A stretch of DNA of 64,000 nucleotides from JAYQKL01 sp049889535 (GCA_049889535.1 JBMHDF010000006.1:1-64000); one strand, 5' to 3'; shown: positions 1 through 8,500, counted from the stretch's first letter. A program made the numbers and translations. The notes: a model not told the origin generated them from the letters alone.

Positions 1-578
1 CATTCCGCTTCGGTTGGGAGGTCATGGCCTTTCCATTGTGCATAAGCCAGCGCATCTTCATAGGCAATATGCACAACTGGCGATTGAGGGTTGATATGAT
101 TGTGATTGTCCCCTGTTGGGTTTTTCCAATAAGCGCCCTCAATGAATCGCCACCAGCTCATAGACGCGATAGGTTTATTTGATTTTGGCATTTGAAAGAC
201 GGCTGAACCTGGCACAAGTTTACTGGCATCAATACCCGGAAAATCTTTTGGGTCGAGCGCGCGCTCGGCTAGTGTTTTATAATTGGTTGCTTTCACAAAT
301 TCTGCAAATTGCGCATTAGTGACTTCATGCGTGTCCATATAAAACGCATTTATCTCTACCCGTTTGCGATTGCGCTCTTCTGGATAGCCATTGGCATCAC
401 CTAACAAAACTTCCCCCGCAGGAATATAAACCATTGCTGGTAAATCTTCTGGTGCTTTGCAGTTGGTATTTTGAGCTGAATTTTGAGTGGGCGCTAAATA
501 TTGCGCGATGCCATATCCAAGACCGGAACATGCAATGGCGAGTGTTAAATAAACTAAATATTTTTGAAGTTTTGGCAT
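1..578 (-). CDS. Formylglycine-generating enzyme (SUMF1/FGE) family protein, membrane-anchored, partial
   Basis: Reading the minus strand from the ATG at 576-578 gives an uninterrupted frame of 192 codons that runs off the left edge, so the C-terminal half is missing. It starts MPKLQKYLVY, with a hydrophobic segment at about residues 6-26 (signal anchor or signal peptide), then a typical FGE-sulfatase domain start: VYIPAGEVLLGD, MDTHEVTNAQF, PGSAVF, a SWWRFIEGAYW stretch, SPVVHIAYEDALAYAQW and LPTEAE at the edge. Known family members oxidise an active-site Cys of sulfatases to formylglycine, or are non-catalytic domains of other enzymes. The catalytic cysteines would lie beyond the edge, so activity cannot be judged. 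The family call is firm; the role is not. Confidence 0.85.
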   Translation of the reverse strand, partial: MPKLQKYLVYLTLAIACSGLGYGIAQYLAPTQNSAQNTNCKAPEDLPAMVYIPAGEVLLGDANGYPEERNRKRVEINAFYMDTHEVTNAQFAEFVKATNYKTLAERALDPKDFPGIDASKLVPGSAVFQMPKSNKPIASMSWWRFIEGAYWKNPTGDNHNHINPQSPVVHIAYEDALAYAQWKGHDLPTEAE

Positions 579-636
579 AAGCCATAATAAGCCAGAAATC
601 ACGGCGCCAAACAAGAAATATTAAATTAGGAGAAAA

Positions 637-712
637 TGGTGAGCCCGGCAGGAATCGAACCTGCGACCCACTGATTAAAAGTCAGTTGCTCTACCAACTG
701 AGCTACGGGCCC
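637..712 (-). tRNA. tRNA-Lys (anticodon TTT), CCA encoded
   Basis: On the minus strand a 76-base cloverleaf can be drawn. The acceptor stem GGGCCCG pairs with CGGGCTC (one G-U). The D arm reads GTAGCTCAGTTGGTAGAGC, the anticodon loop is CTTTTAA with anticodon TTT, and the T arm has GGTTCGATTCC. The discriminator is A, followed by an encoded CCA at 637-639. It lies alone between the FGE-like gene and the divergent MAPEG gene. Confidence 0.97.
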
Positions 713-837
713 ACAAATAACTTAGCGGGTGTATAAAACAAGTTTTATGTAAACGCTAGCCCTGAATTGAATTTTAAAAGATTTTTTTTAAGTTAGGCTG
801 TTATGTCGCAACCTTTTTCACGCTTGCCATTTAGATA

Positions 838-864
838 TGATTCAAGGCATTCTGAAATGAATCA
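838..864 (+). promoter_or_regulatory. Inverted repeat ahead of the MAPEG gene
   Basis: TGATTCA (838-844) and TGAATCA (858-864) form a perfect 7-base inverted repeat with 13 bases between. It ends just before a very strong Shine-Dalgarno (AAAAGGAGGG, about 867-876). It could be an operator or a weak 5' UTR hairpin. No trans-acting partner is visible. Confidence 0.35.
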
Positions 865-881
865 AAAAAGGAGGGTTTATC

Positions 882-1283
882 ATGAGTTATCCATTAACGG
901 CTTTAGCCACATTATTTATTATTGGGGTTTATTTTTGGACCCTGATGAAAGTTGGTGGCGCGCGGGGGCAATATAATGTTCAGGCGCCAGCCACCACAGG
1001 GCCTGAAGAATTTAATCGCATTTTCAGGGTTGCAGAAAACACGAAAGAGCAGATTGTTTTGTTTCTGCCGGTTTTATGGCTGTTTGCCTTAAGCTATAAA
1101 GTTGAAAATGCAGATTGTTATGTTGCAATTCTTGGTGCAGCTTTTGGGATTGGTCGTATCATATATGCGCTGGCTTATTATCGCGAAGCCAAAAAGCGCA
1201 CCACAGGATTTATGATTGGTTTTATCAGCTTTATCATTGCTTTTATTGGCGCACTCTATGGCGTCATCAGTCTCATTTTATAA
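882..1283 (+). CDS. MAPEG-family membrane protein
   Basis: A 133-residue protein with about four membrane helices (roughly 4-22, 58-77, 83-100 and 108-132). The pattern fits the MAPEG family (membrane-associated proteins in eicosanoid and glutathione metabolism): R29 followed by NVQAPATTGPEEFNRIFRVAENT before helix 2, and a GRIIYALAYY motif between helices 3 and 4. Bacterial members are glutathione-dependent transferases or peroxidases of unknown substrate. It has a near-perfect ribosome binding site and its own terminator, so it is probably monocistronic. The family call rests on the N/E/N-R region and the topology. Confidence 0.8.
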   Translation: MSYPLTALATLFIIGVYFWTLMKVGGARGQYNVQAPATTGPEEFNRIFRVAENTKEQIVLFLPVLWLFALSYKVENADCYVAILGAAFGIGRIIYALAYYREAKKRTTGFMIGFISFIIAFIGALYGVISLIL

Positions 1284-1302
1284 AGCAAAAAAATATTATC
1301 AG

Positions 1303-1331
1303 AAAAGCCCGGTAAATCGCCGGGCTTTTTT
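1303..1331. terminator. Bidirectional intrinsic terminator between the MAPEG gene and tgt
   Basis: Stem AAAAGCCCGG (1303-1312) pairs with CCGGGCTTTT (1320-1329) around a 7-base loop, followed by more T. The A-tract on the other side gives a T-run on the minus strand too, so it can end both the MAPEG transcript and the convergent queA-tgt transcript. It overlaps the last bases of tgt. Confidence 0.88.
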
Positions 1332-2463
1332 ATTTTTGAACCGGTGGAATGTCACCTTGTGCTTGTTGTGCGTAAAACTCTTGCCGGAAATCTTCGAATT
1401 TACCATTTTCAATTGCCATGCGCATTTTGGCCATTAAATCCTGATAAAAATGTAAGTTATGCCAACTCAGCAACATTGAGCCAAGCAATTCCCCGCACTT
1501 AAATAAATGATGATAATAAGCGCGACTGTAACGATGGCTTGCTTCGCATGTGCTTTTTTCATCAAGTGGGCGCGGGTCTCCAATATGGCGTGCATTGCGT
1601 AAATTGACTTTGCCGCGCCATGTGAAGGCCAATCCATGCCGGCCAGCCCGTGTTGGCATCACACAATCAAACATATCAACGCCGCGCGCAACAGCCTCTA
1701 CAAGGTCTTGTGGCGTGCCAACACCCATTAAATAGCGAGGTTTTTCCGTAGGTAGCACTGGGGCAGTGAAATCAAGGACTTTTAACATTTCTTCATGCCC
1801 CTCACCTACGGCTAATCCGCCAATGGCATATCCATCAAAACCGATTTGTTGAAGTTCTTGCGCGCTTTGATGGCGAAGATCTTCATAAACACCACCTTGA
1901 ACAATGCCAAAAACAGCGTCCCCCTCTCCTTTATCATATTTTTCAAAGGCTTTTTTGGACCGCTCCGCCCAGCGCATGGATAATTGCATAGATTGGTCCG
2001 CTTGCTCATGCGTTGCGGGATATGGCGTGCATTCATCAAGCACCATGCGAATATTGGCACCAAGAAGCGTTTGAATTTCAAGGCTGCGTTCAGGTGTGAG
2101 CATATAATTTTGCCCGTCAATATGGCTTTGAAACTGCACCCCCTCTTCACTCATTTTACGCAATTTCGATAGTGACATCACCTGAAAGCCCCCGCTATCG
2201 GTTAGTATTGGACCATCCCATTGCATGAATTTTTGCAGCCCGCCAAGTTCAGCAACCGCTTCCGCGCCCGGTCGCAGCATGAGGTGATAGGTGTTGCCGA
2301 GGACAATATCAGCTCCTAATTCTCGCACCTGATCAGGATACATGGCCTTAACCGTACCGGCTGTTCCCACAGGCATAAAAGCAGGAGTTCGTATTTTTCC
2401 ACGCGGGGTTGTGATTGTCCCAAGTCGTGCCGTGCCATCTGTTTTGTGTAACTCAAATTTCAT
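1330..2463 (-). CDS. tgt: Queuine tRNA-ribosyltransferase (tRNA-guanine transglycosylase)
   Basis: Exchanges guanine 34 for preQ1 in GUN-anticodon tRNAs, the first tRNA-bound step of queuosine synthesis. The 377-residue product shows the family landmarks: FMPVGTAGTVKAM near the N-terminus, GNTYHLMLRPG, the nucleophile region ILTDSGGFQVMSL, GGLAVGE, RYLMGVGTP, and the second catalytic Asp in DMFDCVMPTRAGRHG. The C-terminal zinc motif normally CxCxxC is less clear here; the region reads EKSTCEASHRYSRAYYHHLF. I chose the ATG at 2461-2463 because it overlaps the queA stop (ATGA), showing translational coupling; a longer upstream start would intrude into queA. Queuosine genes in tandem support the call. 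Confidence 0.97.
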   Translation of the reverse strand: MKFELHKTDGTARLGTITTPRGKIRTPAFMPVGTAGTVKAMYPDQVRELGADIVLGNTYHLMLRPGAEAVAELGGLQKFMQWDGPILTDSGGFQVMSLSKLRKMSEEGVQFQSHIDGQNYMLTPERSLEIQTLLGANIRMVLDECTPYPATHEQADQSMQLSMRWAERSKKAFEKYDKGEGDAVFGIVQGGVYEDLRHQSAQELQQIGFDGYAIGGLAVGEGHEEMLKVLDFTAPVLPTEKPRYLMGVGTPQDLVEAVARGVDMFDCVMPTRAGRHGLAFTWRGKVNLRNARHIGDPRPLDEKSTCEASHRYSRAYYHHLFKCGELLGSMLLSWHNLHFYQDLMAKMRMAIENGKFEDFRQEFYAQQAQGDIPPVQK

Positions 2464-3512
2464 TCTTGCCGCTCCAGCAAACACCCATCTCCATAGGAAT
2501 AAAAACGATAGCCTGTGTCAATGGCATGCGCATAAGCATTTTGCATGGTTTCAAGACCAGAAAAGGCAGAAACCAACATAAACAGAGTTGATTTTGGCAG
2601 ATGAAAATTGGTGAGTAGGCGGTCTGCAATCTGAAATTGAAATCCGGGCGAAATGAAAATATCTGTATCGCCCGAAAACGCCTCAATTGTATTTGGGACA
2701 GTGCTTGAGGCCGCGCTCTCGACCAATCGCAAAGAAGTTGTTCCGACGCAAGTTATTCTCTTGCCTGCTTGCTTCGTCTGATTGATTAAATCCGCGACAG
2801 GCTGGCTGACCTCGCCCCATTCACTATGCATTTTGTGGGTTCGGATATCATCAACTTTAACGGGTAAAAATGTGCCAGGCCCGACATGCAATGTGACTTC
2901 AGCAAAGTGCACATTTTTAGCTTCTAATGTCGATATAAGTTCTGGCGTGAAATGTAAGCCTGCTGTCGGTGCCGCAACCGCCCCGTCGTGCATCGCAAAG
3001 ATTGTTTGATAATCCTCATTATCGCGCGCATCTGGCTTGCGCTTGCCCGCAATGTATGGTGGCAAAGGCATGGCGCCATTTTCAACCAAAGCGATGTCCA
3101 TTTGTGCGGCTGGCAGGTCAAATTCTATTTCGGCGCTTGCCTCATGGCGCGATACCACCCGCGCCGAGATGTTTTTAAAGTGCAAAACATCACCTGACTT
3201 GAGGCGTTTCGCAGGCTTCACAAAAGCGCGCCAAGTGACCGGACCAAGCCTTTCTATGAGCGTCACCTCAATTTGTGCGCCCGTCGCCCCTTCGCGGCTG
3301 CGTGTGGCTGCCAGTCTAGCGGGTATCACTTTGGTATTATTGACAATAATTAACTCGCCATCGGAAAAGAAATCAGGCAAATCACGCATGATTTTATCTT
3401 GGAATTGAGCGCGCGCGCCCACATAAAGTAATCGCGCTGAATCTCGCGGTTGGGCGGGACGCAGCGCGATATTTTCCTCCGGTAGGTTAAAGTCAAATGC
3501 TTCAACCTTCAT
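2460..3512 (-). CDS. queA: S-adenosylmethionine:tRNA ribosyltransferase-isomerase
   Basis: Transfers and rearranges the ribose of SAM onto preQ1-tRNA to give epoxyqueuosine, the step after Tgt. The product is about 350 residues, usual for QueA. It begins MKVEAFDFNLPEENIALRPA and shows RDSARLL, VNNTKVIPARL, APTAGLHFT, HVGPGTFLPVK, CVGTTSLRL, TDIFISPGF and NFHLPKSTLFMLVSAF. The ATG at 3510-3512 is preferred over more upstream starts because the cyclophilin gene ends at 3517 and the family starts at MKVxxFDF. It overlaps tgt by four bases, so the two are co-translated. Confidence 0.97.
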   Translation of the reverse strand: MKVEAFDFNLPEENIALRPAQPRDSARLLYVGARAQFQDKIMRDLPDFFSDGELIIVNNTKVIPARLAATRSREGATGAQIEVTLIERLGPVTWRAFVKPAKRLKSGDVLHFKNISARVVSRHEASAEIEFDLPAAQMDIALVENGAMPLPPYIAGKRKPDARDNEDYQTIFAMHDGAVAAPTAGLHFTPELISTLEAKNVHFAEVTLHVGPGTFLPVKVDDIRTHKMHSEWGEVSQPVADLINQTKQAGKRITCVGTTSLRLVESAASSTVPNTIEAFSGDTDIFISPGFQFQIADRLLTNFHLPKSTLFMLVSAFSGLETMQNAYAHAIDTGYRFYSYGDGCLLERQE

Positions 3513-3516
3513 GCAC

Positions 3517-4095
3517 TTAATCGCTTTCTTCGAGGCGCATTGAGATGATTTTGTCAGGGTCAACAGGCGGCTCACCACGTTTAATGGCGTCGACATATTC
3601 CATACCCTCAACAACTTCACCCCAGACTGTGTATTGCCGGTTCAAAAATTGGGCATCTTCAAAACAGATAAAAAACTGGCTGTTCGCGCTGTCCGGATGT
3701 TGGGACCGTGCCATGCCAAGCGTGCCGCGTACAAAGGGTTCATTGCTAAATTCAGCGCGCAGGTCTGGATAATCAGAGCCACCCATACCCGTACCAGTTG
3801 GATCACCAGTTTGTGCCATAAAACCGTCAATGACGCGGTGAAAAACAATGCCATCATAAAAGCCTTCTGCGGCGAGTTTTTTAATCCGCTCAACATGATT
3901 TGGAGCCAAATCAGGTCTTAATTTAATTTTGACAGTGCCGTCTTTGAGTTCTAGTAACATAATATTCTCCTTTACTGACGCATGATGACCGGCCCATGCA
4001 TTGGAGCCGTTCAGGCCAATAAAGGGAAGAATCATAAGCAACGTGACAATTAATACGCTTTGGCGCGCGGTTTTAACTGATATAAAGTTATACAT
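3517..4095 (-). CDS. Periplasmic cyclophilin-type peptidyl-prolyl cis-trans isomerase
   Basis: A 192-residue cyclophilin that catalyses proline isomerisation. The first 35 residues look like a Sec signal peptide (hydrophobic core SVLIVTLLMILPFIGL, then NAWAG as a likely cleavage site). The domain that follows carries GIVFHRVIDGFMAQTGDPTGTGMGGSDYPDLRAEF in two stretches, including the catalytic Arg of FHRV and the QTGDP loop. Then come GTLGMARS, NSQFFI and a YTVWGEVVEGMEYVD strand. It lies between coaD and queA, a common alphaproteobacterial arrangement, where a cytoplasmic paralogue often sits as well; only one copy is present here. Confidence 0.93.
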   Translation of the reverse strand: MYNFISVKTARQSVLIVTLLMILPFIGLNGSNAWAGHHASVKENIMLLELKDGTVKIKLRPDLAPNHVERIKKLAAEGFYDGIVFHRVIDGFMAQTGDPTGTGMGGSDYPDLRAEFSNEPFVRGTLGMARSQHPDSANSQFFICFEDAQFLNRQYTVWGEVVEGMEYVDAIKRGEPPVDPDKIISMRLEESD

Positions 4096-4121
4096 AAGTT
4101 GATACCTTTAATACTCTGTAA

Positions 4122-4613
4122 TTATTTATATTTATCTAAAATAATATTGTGTATTTCTGCTGGAACAAATTGACTGAAATCACCGTTCATTGAGGCCACC
4201 TGACGCACAAGCGTGGATGATAATTGCGCGACTTCTGGTGAGGCGGCCAGACAAATGGTTTCAATCTTGTCAGACATGGCGCGATTCATGGCCATCATTT
4301 GTGATTCATAGTCAAAATCAGTACCATTACGGAGGCCACGAATGATAAGCGGCGCATCAAAACCTTGCGCAGCTTCAATCGCCAGACCTTCAAACTCAAC
4401 AATTTCTATCGTGCAGTTATGTTGTTTGGCAATCGGTCGCAGGCAGGTTTCAAGCATAGATTGCCGCTCAGCAACGCTAAACACGGTTTTTTTATCTGCA
4501 TTGGTGCCAATCCCAACAACCAAACGATCTAAAAACCGCATGGCACGCGATAAAACATCAATATGCCCGTTGGTTGGTGGGTCAAAGCTACCTGGATAAA
4601 ATCCGCTAATCAT
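4122..4613 (-). CDS. coaD: Pantetheine-phosphate adenylyltransferase
   Basis: Penultimate step of CoA synthesis: 4'-phosphopantetheine plus ATP to dephospho-CoA. The 163-residue length is standard. The nucleotidyltransferase signature GSFDPPTNGHIDVL near residue 8 supplies the NGH catalytic motif. LIIRGLRNGTDFDYESQMMAMNR and the SSTLVRQ motif near the C-terminus are also typical. It lies 27 bases downstream of gyrA on the same strand. Confidence 0.97.
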   Translation of the reverse strand: MISGFYPGSFDPPTNGHIDVLSRAMRFLDRLVVGIGTNADKKTVFSVAERQSMLETCLRPIAKQHNCTIEIVEFEGLAIEAAQGFDAPLIIRGLRNGTDFDYESQMMAMNRAMSDKIETICLAASPEVAQLSSTLVRQVASMNGDFSQFVPAEIHNIILDKYK

Positions 4614-4640
4614 TTTCTGCCTCTTGCCTTCACGCTCAGC

Positions 4641-7634
4641 TTAATCCTCAGATGGCTCTTGAGAATCATCTGCGTTATCATCCGAAACCTCATCAGACGC
4701 TTCGGCATCATCAGAGCTCATATTAGCATTGTTTTCGTCTTCAGGGATAGAAGGAGCGTCAGCGTCAGCTTCGGCTGCCTCTGAACTCTCTAGCTCTTCT
4801 GCCTCATCGTCTTCGCCTTCATCATTTAATCTGATAACAGAAACAACATGGGCATCAGCTTCGGTTTTGAAAATGGTTACCCCTTGCGTGTTACGCCCTG
4901 CCACACGCACATCTTTAATTGGTGTGCGTATCAGTGTGCCATTATTGGTCACAAGCATGATTTGGTCACCATCTTCCACAGGGAATGAAGCAATTAGCGG
5001 GCCATTTCGGTCTGTGACAGTCATGGCGATAATGCCTTTGCCGCCGCGCCCAGAGACGCGGTATTCATAGGCGGATGAGCGTTTTCCATAACCATTTTCA
5101 CTAACTGTCAGCAAGAATTGTTCTTTTCCACCCATCTCGGCGTAGCGTTCAGGGCTTAAAACGGCTTCTTCATCTGTTTCCAAATCGGCTTCTTCAGCAG
5201 GTGCAGTATCGACGGGTTCATCATCAGTTGCCCGTCGTAACATGGCAGCTTGTTTAAGATAAGAATTGCGTTCAGCTGGCGTGGCATCGCTATGGCGCAA
5301 TATTGCCATAGATATGGCTTTATCTCCATCAGCGAGTTTAATCCCGCGCACGCCTGTAGAATTACGGCTTCTAAACACGCGCACTGCCGTGACGGGGAAA
5401 CGTATGCAGCGCCCAACATTTGAGGTGAGCAAAACATCATCGGTTTCAAGGCAAAGCTCGACACCAATAATTTCTTCACCCTCATTGGGTTTCATCGCAA
5501 TTTTACCAGCCTTATTGACATTGGTAAAATCCGAAAGTTCGTTACGGCGAACATAGCCAAATGAGGTGGCAAACATTACATGATAGCCAGTCCAGCTTTC
5601 CTCATCTTTTGGCAGAGCCATGATAGCGTTTATCGTTTCCCCTTCTTTTAGGGGTAATAAATTAATGAGCGCTTTACCGCGCGATTGGGGGTTACCAGCA
5701 GGTAATTTCCAGACTTTGAGTTTATAAACCATGCCCAAAGTTGAGAAAAACAGTACTGGTTGGTGTGTGTTGGCGACAAAGATGCGTGTTACAAAGTCCT
5801 CATCTTTGGTGGACATACCAGAGCGGCCTTTACCCCCTCGCTTTTGCGCACGATAAGTCGAGAGCGGCACGCGCTTAATATATCCAGTATGCGAAACCGT
5901 GACGACCATATCTTCTGAAGGAATAAGGTCTTCATCATCCACCTCATGCTCATTTTCAATTATTTCTGTGCGGCGCGGCGTAGCAAATTCATCTCTCACT
6001 TCCACAAGCTCGTCAGAAATAATGCTCATGACACGCGCACGACTTCGCAAAATGTCAAGCAAGTCTTCAATTTGGGTACCAAGTTCACCCAATTCTTCAG
6101 CGACTTCATCACGCCCCATTGCGGTGAGACGCTGTAACCGAAGTTCCAAAATTGCGCGCGCTTGCGCCTCACTGAGATAAATTGTGCCATCTTCCAGCAA
6201 TTTATGGCGCGGGTCGTCAATCAGCTTGATTAAGTCAGCAACATCTTTAGCCGCCCATGCTTTGCCCATAAGCTGCTCGCGCGCTGCCTGTGGTGATGGT
6301 GCTTTTCGTATTAGCGCAATGATTTCGTCAATATTGGAAACCGCAATCGCGAGACCCACCAAAACATGGGCGCGGTCGCGCGCTTTGTTCAGTTCAAATT
6401 TAGACCGGCGTGTCACTACCTCTTCGCGGAAGCTGATAAATGCCTGTAAAATAGTTTTAATATTCATCAACTCAGGTTTGCCAGAGTTGAGAGCCAGCAT
6501 ATTGGCGCCAAAGCTTGTTTGCAGCGATGAATATTTATATAGCTGGTTTAGCACCACTTCGCCCACCGCGTCGCGCTTAAGCTCAATCACAATGCGCATG
6601 CCATCGCGGTCAGACTCATCACGAATATCAGCAATTCCCTCAAGTGTTTTTTCACGCACAAGTTCGGCGATTTTTTCAATCATGGTTGTTTTGTTAACCT
6701 GATAGGGAATTTCAGTGATGATAATGGCATTACGATCTTTTCGGATTTCTTCAATTTCCGCGCGCCCGCGCATAATCACTGAGCCGCGCCCAGTCATGCC
6801 AGCTGAAAGTGACCCTTTGCGCCCTAAAATTTGGCCGCCAGTTGGAAAATCTGGGCCAGGTACGATTTCGCAGATTTCTTCATCTTTGGTTTCTGGGGTT
6901 TCTATGAGCTTTAGAGTGGCTTCAATCAACTCGCCAAGATTATGAGGCGGAATATTGGTTGCCATACCAACCGCAATCCCATTAGCGCCATTAACCAATA
7001 AGTTTGGAAACCGCGCCGGCAAAACAACGGGTTCTTGCTCTGAGTTATCGTAATTGTCTTGAAAGTTAACCGTCTCTTTTTCAATATCTTTTAAAAGCGA
7101 ATGTGCGGTTTTATCCATGCGCACTTCGGTATAACGCATCGCCGCAGCAGGGTCGCCATCAATTGAGCCAAAATTCCCCTGCCCGTCAAGCAAGGGCATG
7201 CGCATAGAAAAGTCCTGCGCCATACGCACAAGCGCATCATAAATGGACTGGTCACCATGCGGGTGATATTTACCAATCACATCACCAACAACCCGCGCTG
7301 ATTTACGATATGGTTTGTTGTAATCATAGCCGTTTTCATTCATTGAAAACAAAATCCGCCGATGGACTGGCTTAAGGCCATCTCGCACATCAGGCAAGGC
7401 ACGGCTCACAATCACGCTCATTGCATAATCGAGGTAACTGGTCTTCATTTCCTCTTCAATGGAAATGGGCGAAACATCAAATTCCGGTGGCAGGCTGCCA
7501 GCTGATGCGGGCGGCAGATTATCCGCCCCATCATCACCATTATTATCACTATCAGTCGTTGGTTGTTCTACTTCAGCAACTTCTTCAGTGTCTTCTATTT
7601 CAGAATCTGGTGTGTGTTCAGTATCATCAGCCAA
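4641..7634 (-). CDS. gyrA: DNA gyrase subunit A with acidic N- and C-terminal extensions
   Basis: Breaks and rejoins DNA in the gyrase A2B2 complex. The 997 residues exceed the usual 870-930. Extra length comes from an acidic N-terminal tail (about 55 residues before ISIEEEMKTSYLDYAM), an acidic insertion in the C-terminal domain (ATDDEPVDTAPAEEADLETD) and a roughly 70-residue Asp/Glu/Ser-rich tail. The catalytic Tyr lies in AAAMRYTEVRM. The GyrA box is QKRGGKGRSG and a second GRGGKG occurs in the beta-pinwheel. The quinolone-determining region reads HGDQSIYDAL: Gln occupies the position of E. coli Ser83. coaD follows 27 bases downstream. Confidence 0.97.
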   Translation of the reverse strand: MADDTEHTPDSEIEDTEEVAEVEQPTTDSDNNGDDGADNLPPASAGSLPPEFDVSPISIEEEMKTSYLDYAMSVIVSRALPDVRDGLKPVHRRILFSMNENGYDYNKPYRKSARVVGDVIGKYHPHGDQSIYDALVRMAQDFSMRMPLLDGQGNFGSIDGDPAAAMRYTEVRMDKTAHSLLKDIEKETVNFQDNYDNSEQEPVVLPARFPNLLVNGANGIAVGMATNIPPHNLGELIEATLKLIETPETKDEEICEIVPGPDFPTGGQILGRKGSLSAGMTGRGSVIMRGRAEIEEIRKDRNAIIITEIPYQVNKTTMIEKIAELVREKTLEGIADIRDESDRDGMRIVIELKRDAVGEVVLNQLYKYSSLQTSFGANMLALNSGKPELMNIKTILQAFISFREEVVTRRSKFELNKARDRAHVLVGLAIAVSNIDEIIALIRKAPSPQAAREQLMGKAWAAKDVADLIKLIDDPRHKLLEDGTIYLSEAQARAILELRLQRLTAMGRDEVAEELGELGTQIEDLLDILRSRARVMSIISDELVEVRDEFATPRRTEIIENEHEVDDEDLIPSEDMVVTVSHTGYIKRVPLSTYRAQKRGGKGRSGMSTKDEDFVTRIFVANTHQPVLFFSTLGMVYKLKVWKLPAGNPQSRGKALINLLPLKEGETINAIMALPKDEESWTGYHVMFATSFGYVRRNELSDFTNVNKAGKIAMKPNEGEEIIGVELCLETDDVLLTSNVGRCIRFPVTAVRVFRSRNSTGVRGIKLADGDKAISMAILRHSDATPAERNSYLKQAAMLRRATDDEPVDTAPAEEADLETDEEAVLSPERYAEMGGKEQFLLTVSENGYGKRSSAYEYRVSGRGGKGIIAMTVTDRNGPLIASFPVEDGDQIMLVTNNGTLIRTPIKDVRVAGRNTQGVTIFKTEADAHVVSVIRLNDEGEDDEAEELESSEAAEADADAPSIPEDENNANMSSDDAEASDEVSDDNADDSQEPSED

Positions 7635-7681
7635 GAGTTAGTCTTTCTTAATTATCGATTATTTCTTCAATAAAATTTGTC

Positions 7682-7693
7682 AGGCTTAAGCCT
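7682..7693. promoter_or_regulatory. 12-base palindrome in the gyrA leader or promoter
   Basis: AGGCTTAAGCCT is a perfect palindrome in the 185-base gap between ssb and gyrA. It lies just downstream, on the minus strand, of a candidate -10 box (TATATA). It could be an operator or supercoiling-sensitive element of gyrA. This is an inference from position only. Confidence 0.3.
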
Positions 7694-7819
7694 TATATAG
7701 ACAAAAATTTATGCTTTTAAACATACCACTTTACCCCAATGAGTCGCAAGTTTTTGGGGCAAAAAAGATCAACAAAAACAGTAAATTTTATCTAATTAAA
7801 ACAATTGGTTAGGTAGGGT

Positions 7820-8278
7820 TTAGAATGGTATTTCATCGTCGATACCACCACCTGCTGGTGCGCCCGCGCTTTCCGTCATGGCAGGCGCTGACCCTGCTGA
7901 TGGCTGGAAGCTGTCACCGCCACTATTGCGGCTATCAAGCATGGTTAAATTGCCGCCATAACCCTGCAAAACCACTTCAGTTGTGTATTTATCAACACCG
8001 TTTTGATCTTGCCATTTGCGGGTTTGTAACTGGCCTTCGAGATAGACTTTTGAGCCTTTGCGCAAATATTGTTCGGCGATGCGCGCCAGGCCTTCATTGA
8101 AAATCACCACCCGGTGCCATTCCGTTTTTTCGCGTTTTTCGCCGGTGTTTTTATCTTTCCAGCTTTCGCTTGTGGCAATGCTCAGATTACAGACAGGACG
8201 CCCATCTTTTGTGCTTCTAATTTCTGGGTCTGCACCCAAATTACCAACCAAAATAACTTTATTAATACTGCCTGCCAT
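7820..8278 (-). CDS. ssb: Single-stranded DNA-binding protein
   Basis: A 152-residue SSB with an N-terminal OB fold (NKVILVGNLGADPEIR, VCNLSIATSESW, TEWHRVVIFN, YLRKGSKVYLEGQLQTRKW). A Gly/Ala-rich linker leads to the conserved acidic tip DDEIPF that recruits partner proteins. It is transcribed divergently from uvrA across a gap that holds an SOS box, the usual arrangement in alphaproteobacteria. Confidence 0.97.
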   Translation of the reverse strand: MAGSINKVILVGNLGADPEIRSTKDGRPVCNLSIATSESWKDKNTGEKREKTEWHRVVIFNEGLARIAEQYLRKGSKVYLEGQLQTRKWQDQNGVDKYTTEVVLQGYGGNLTMLDSRNSGGDSFQPSAGSAPAMTESAGAPAGGGIDDEIPF

Positions 8279-8397
8279 GATTCGACTCCCTAGATTTTCT
8301 TATAGCCTAAATGAGCTTCCACTCTCCCGCTATGGTTTTTTTGTCTCATTGTGCAAAGAGGTGCGGCGCATTAAGGTTATTTGTGGACAACTTACAT

Positions 8398-8412
8398 GTT
8401 CATGATATGTTC
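8398..8412. promoter_or_regulatory. LexA (SOS) box, GTTC-N7-GTTC
   Basis: GTTC (8398-8401), seven bases, GTTC (8409-8412) matches the direct-repeat LexA operator of alphaproteobacteria. It lies in the ssb/uvrA divergent gap, about 90 bases from the uvrA start and 120 from ssb, where such a box is expected to control uvrA and perhaps both genes. Confidence 0.85.
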
Positions 8413-8446
8413 GCATACCTTTCCAAATCTGGCAAGTTATTTTAGC

Positions 8447-8500
8447 TCTCACCAGTTATACTTTGCCAAAACATTCAGTCGTGCTACCTCACTGGTGAGA
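8447..8500 (+). promoter_or_regulatory. Long-range inverted repeat ending at the uvrA start codon
   Basis: TCTCACCAGT (8447-8456) is perfectly complementary to ACTGGTGAGA (8491-8500), with 34 bases between. In the mRNA this would form a 10-base-pair stem that buries the region just before the first uvrA ATG (8500) and leaves the second ATG (8512) near its base. It may modulate start choice; no experimental support. Confidence 0.4.

Noticed and set aside
1362..1376. TGCGTAAAA inside tgt as another steroid-operator arm
   Set aside because: It is inside a coding sequence, has no opposing arm at 16 bases and no promoter beside it; chance occurrence.
7735..7760. CCCCAA/TTGGGG repeat as ssb terminator
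   Set aside because: Six-base stem with a 14-base loop and no T-run on the minus strand; too weak to list.
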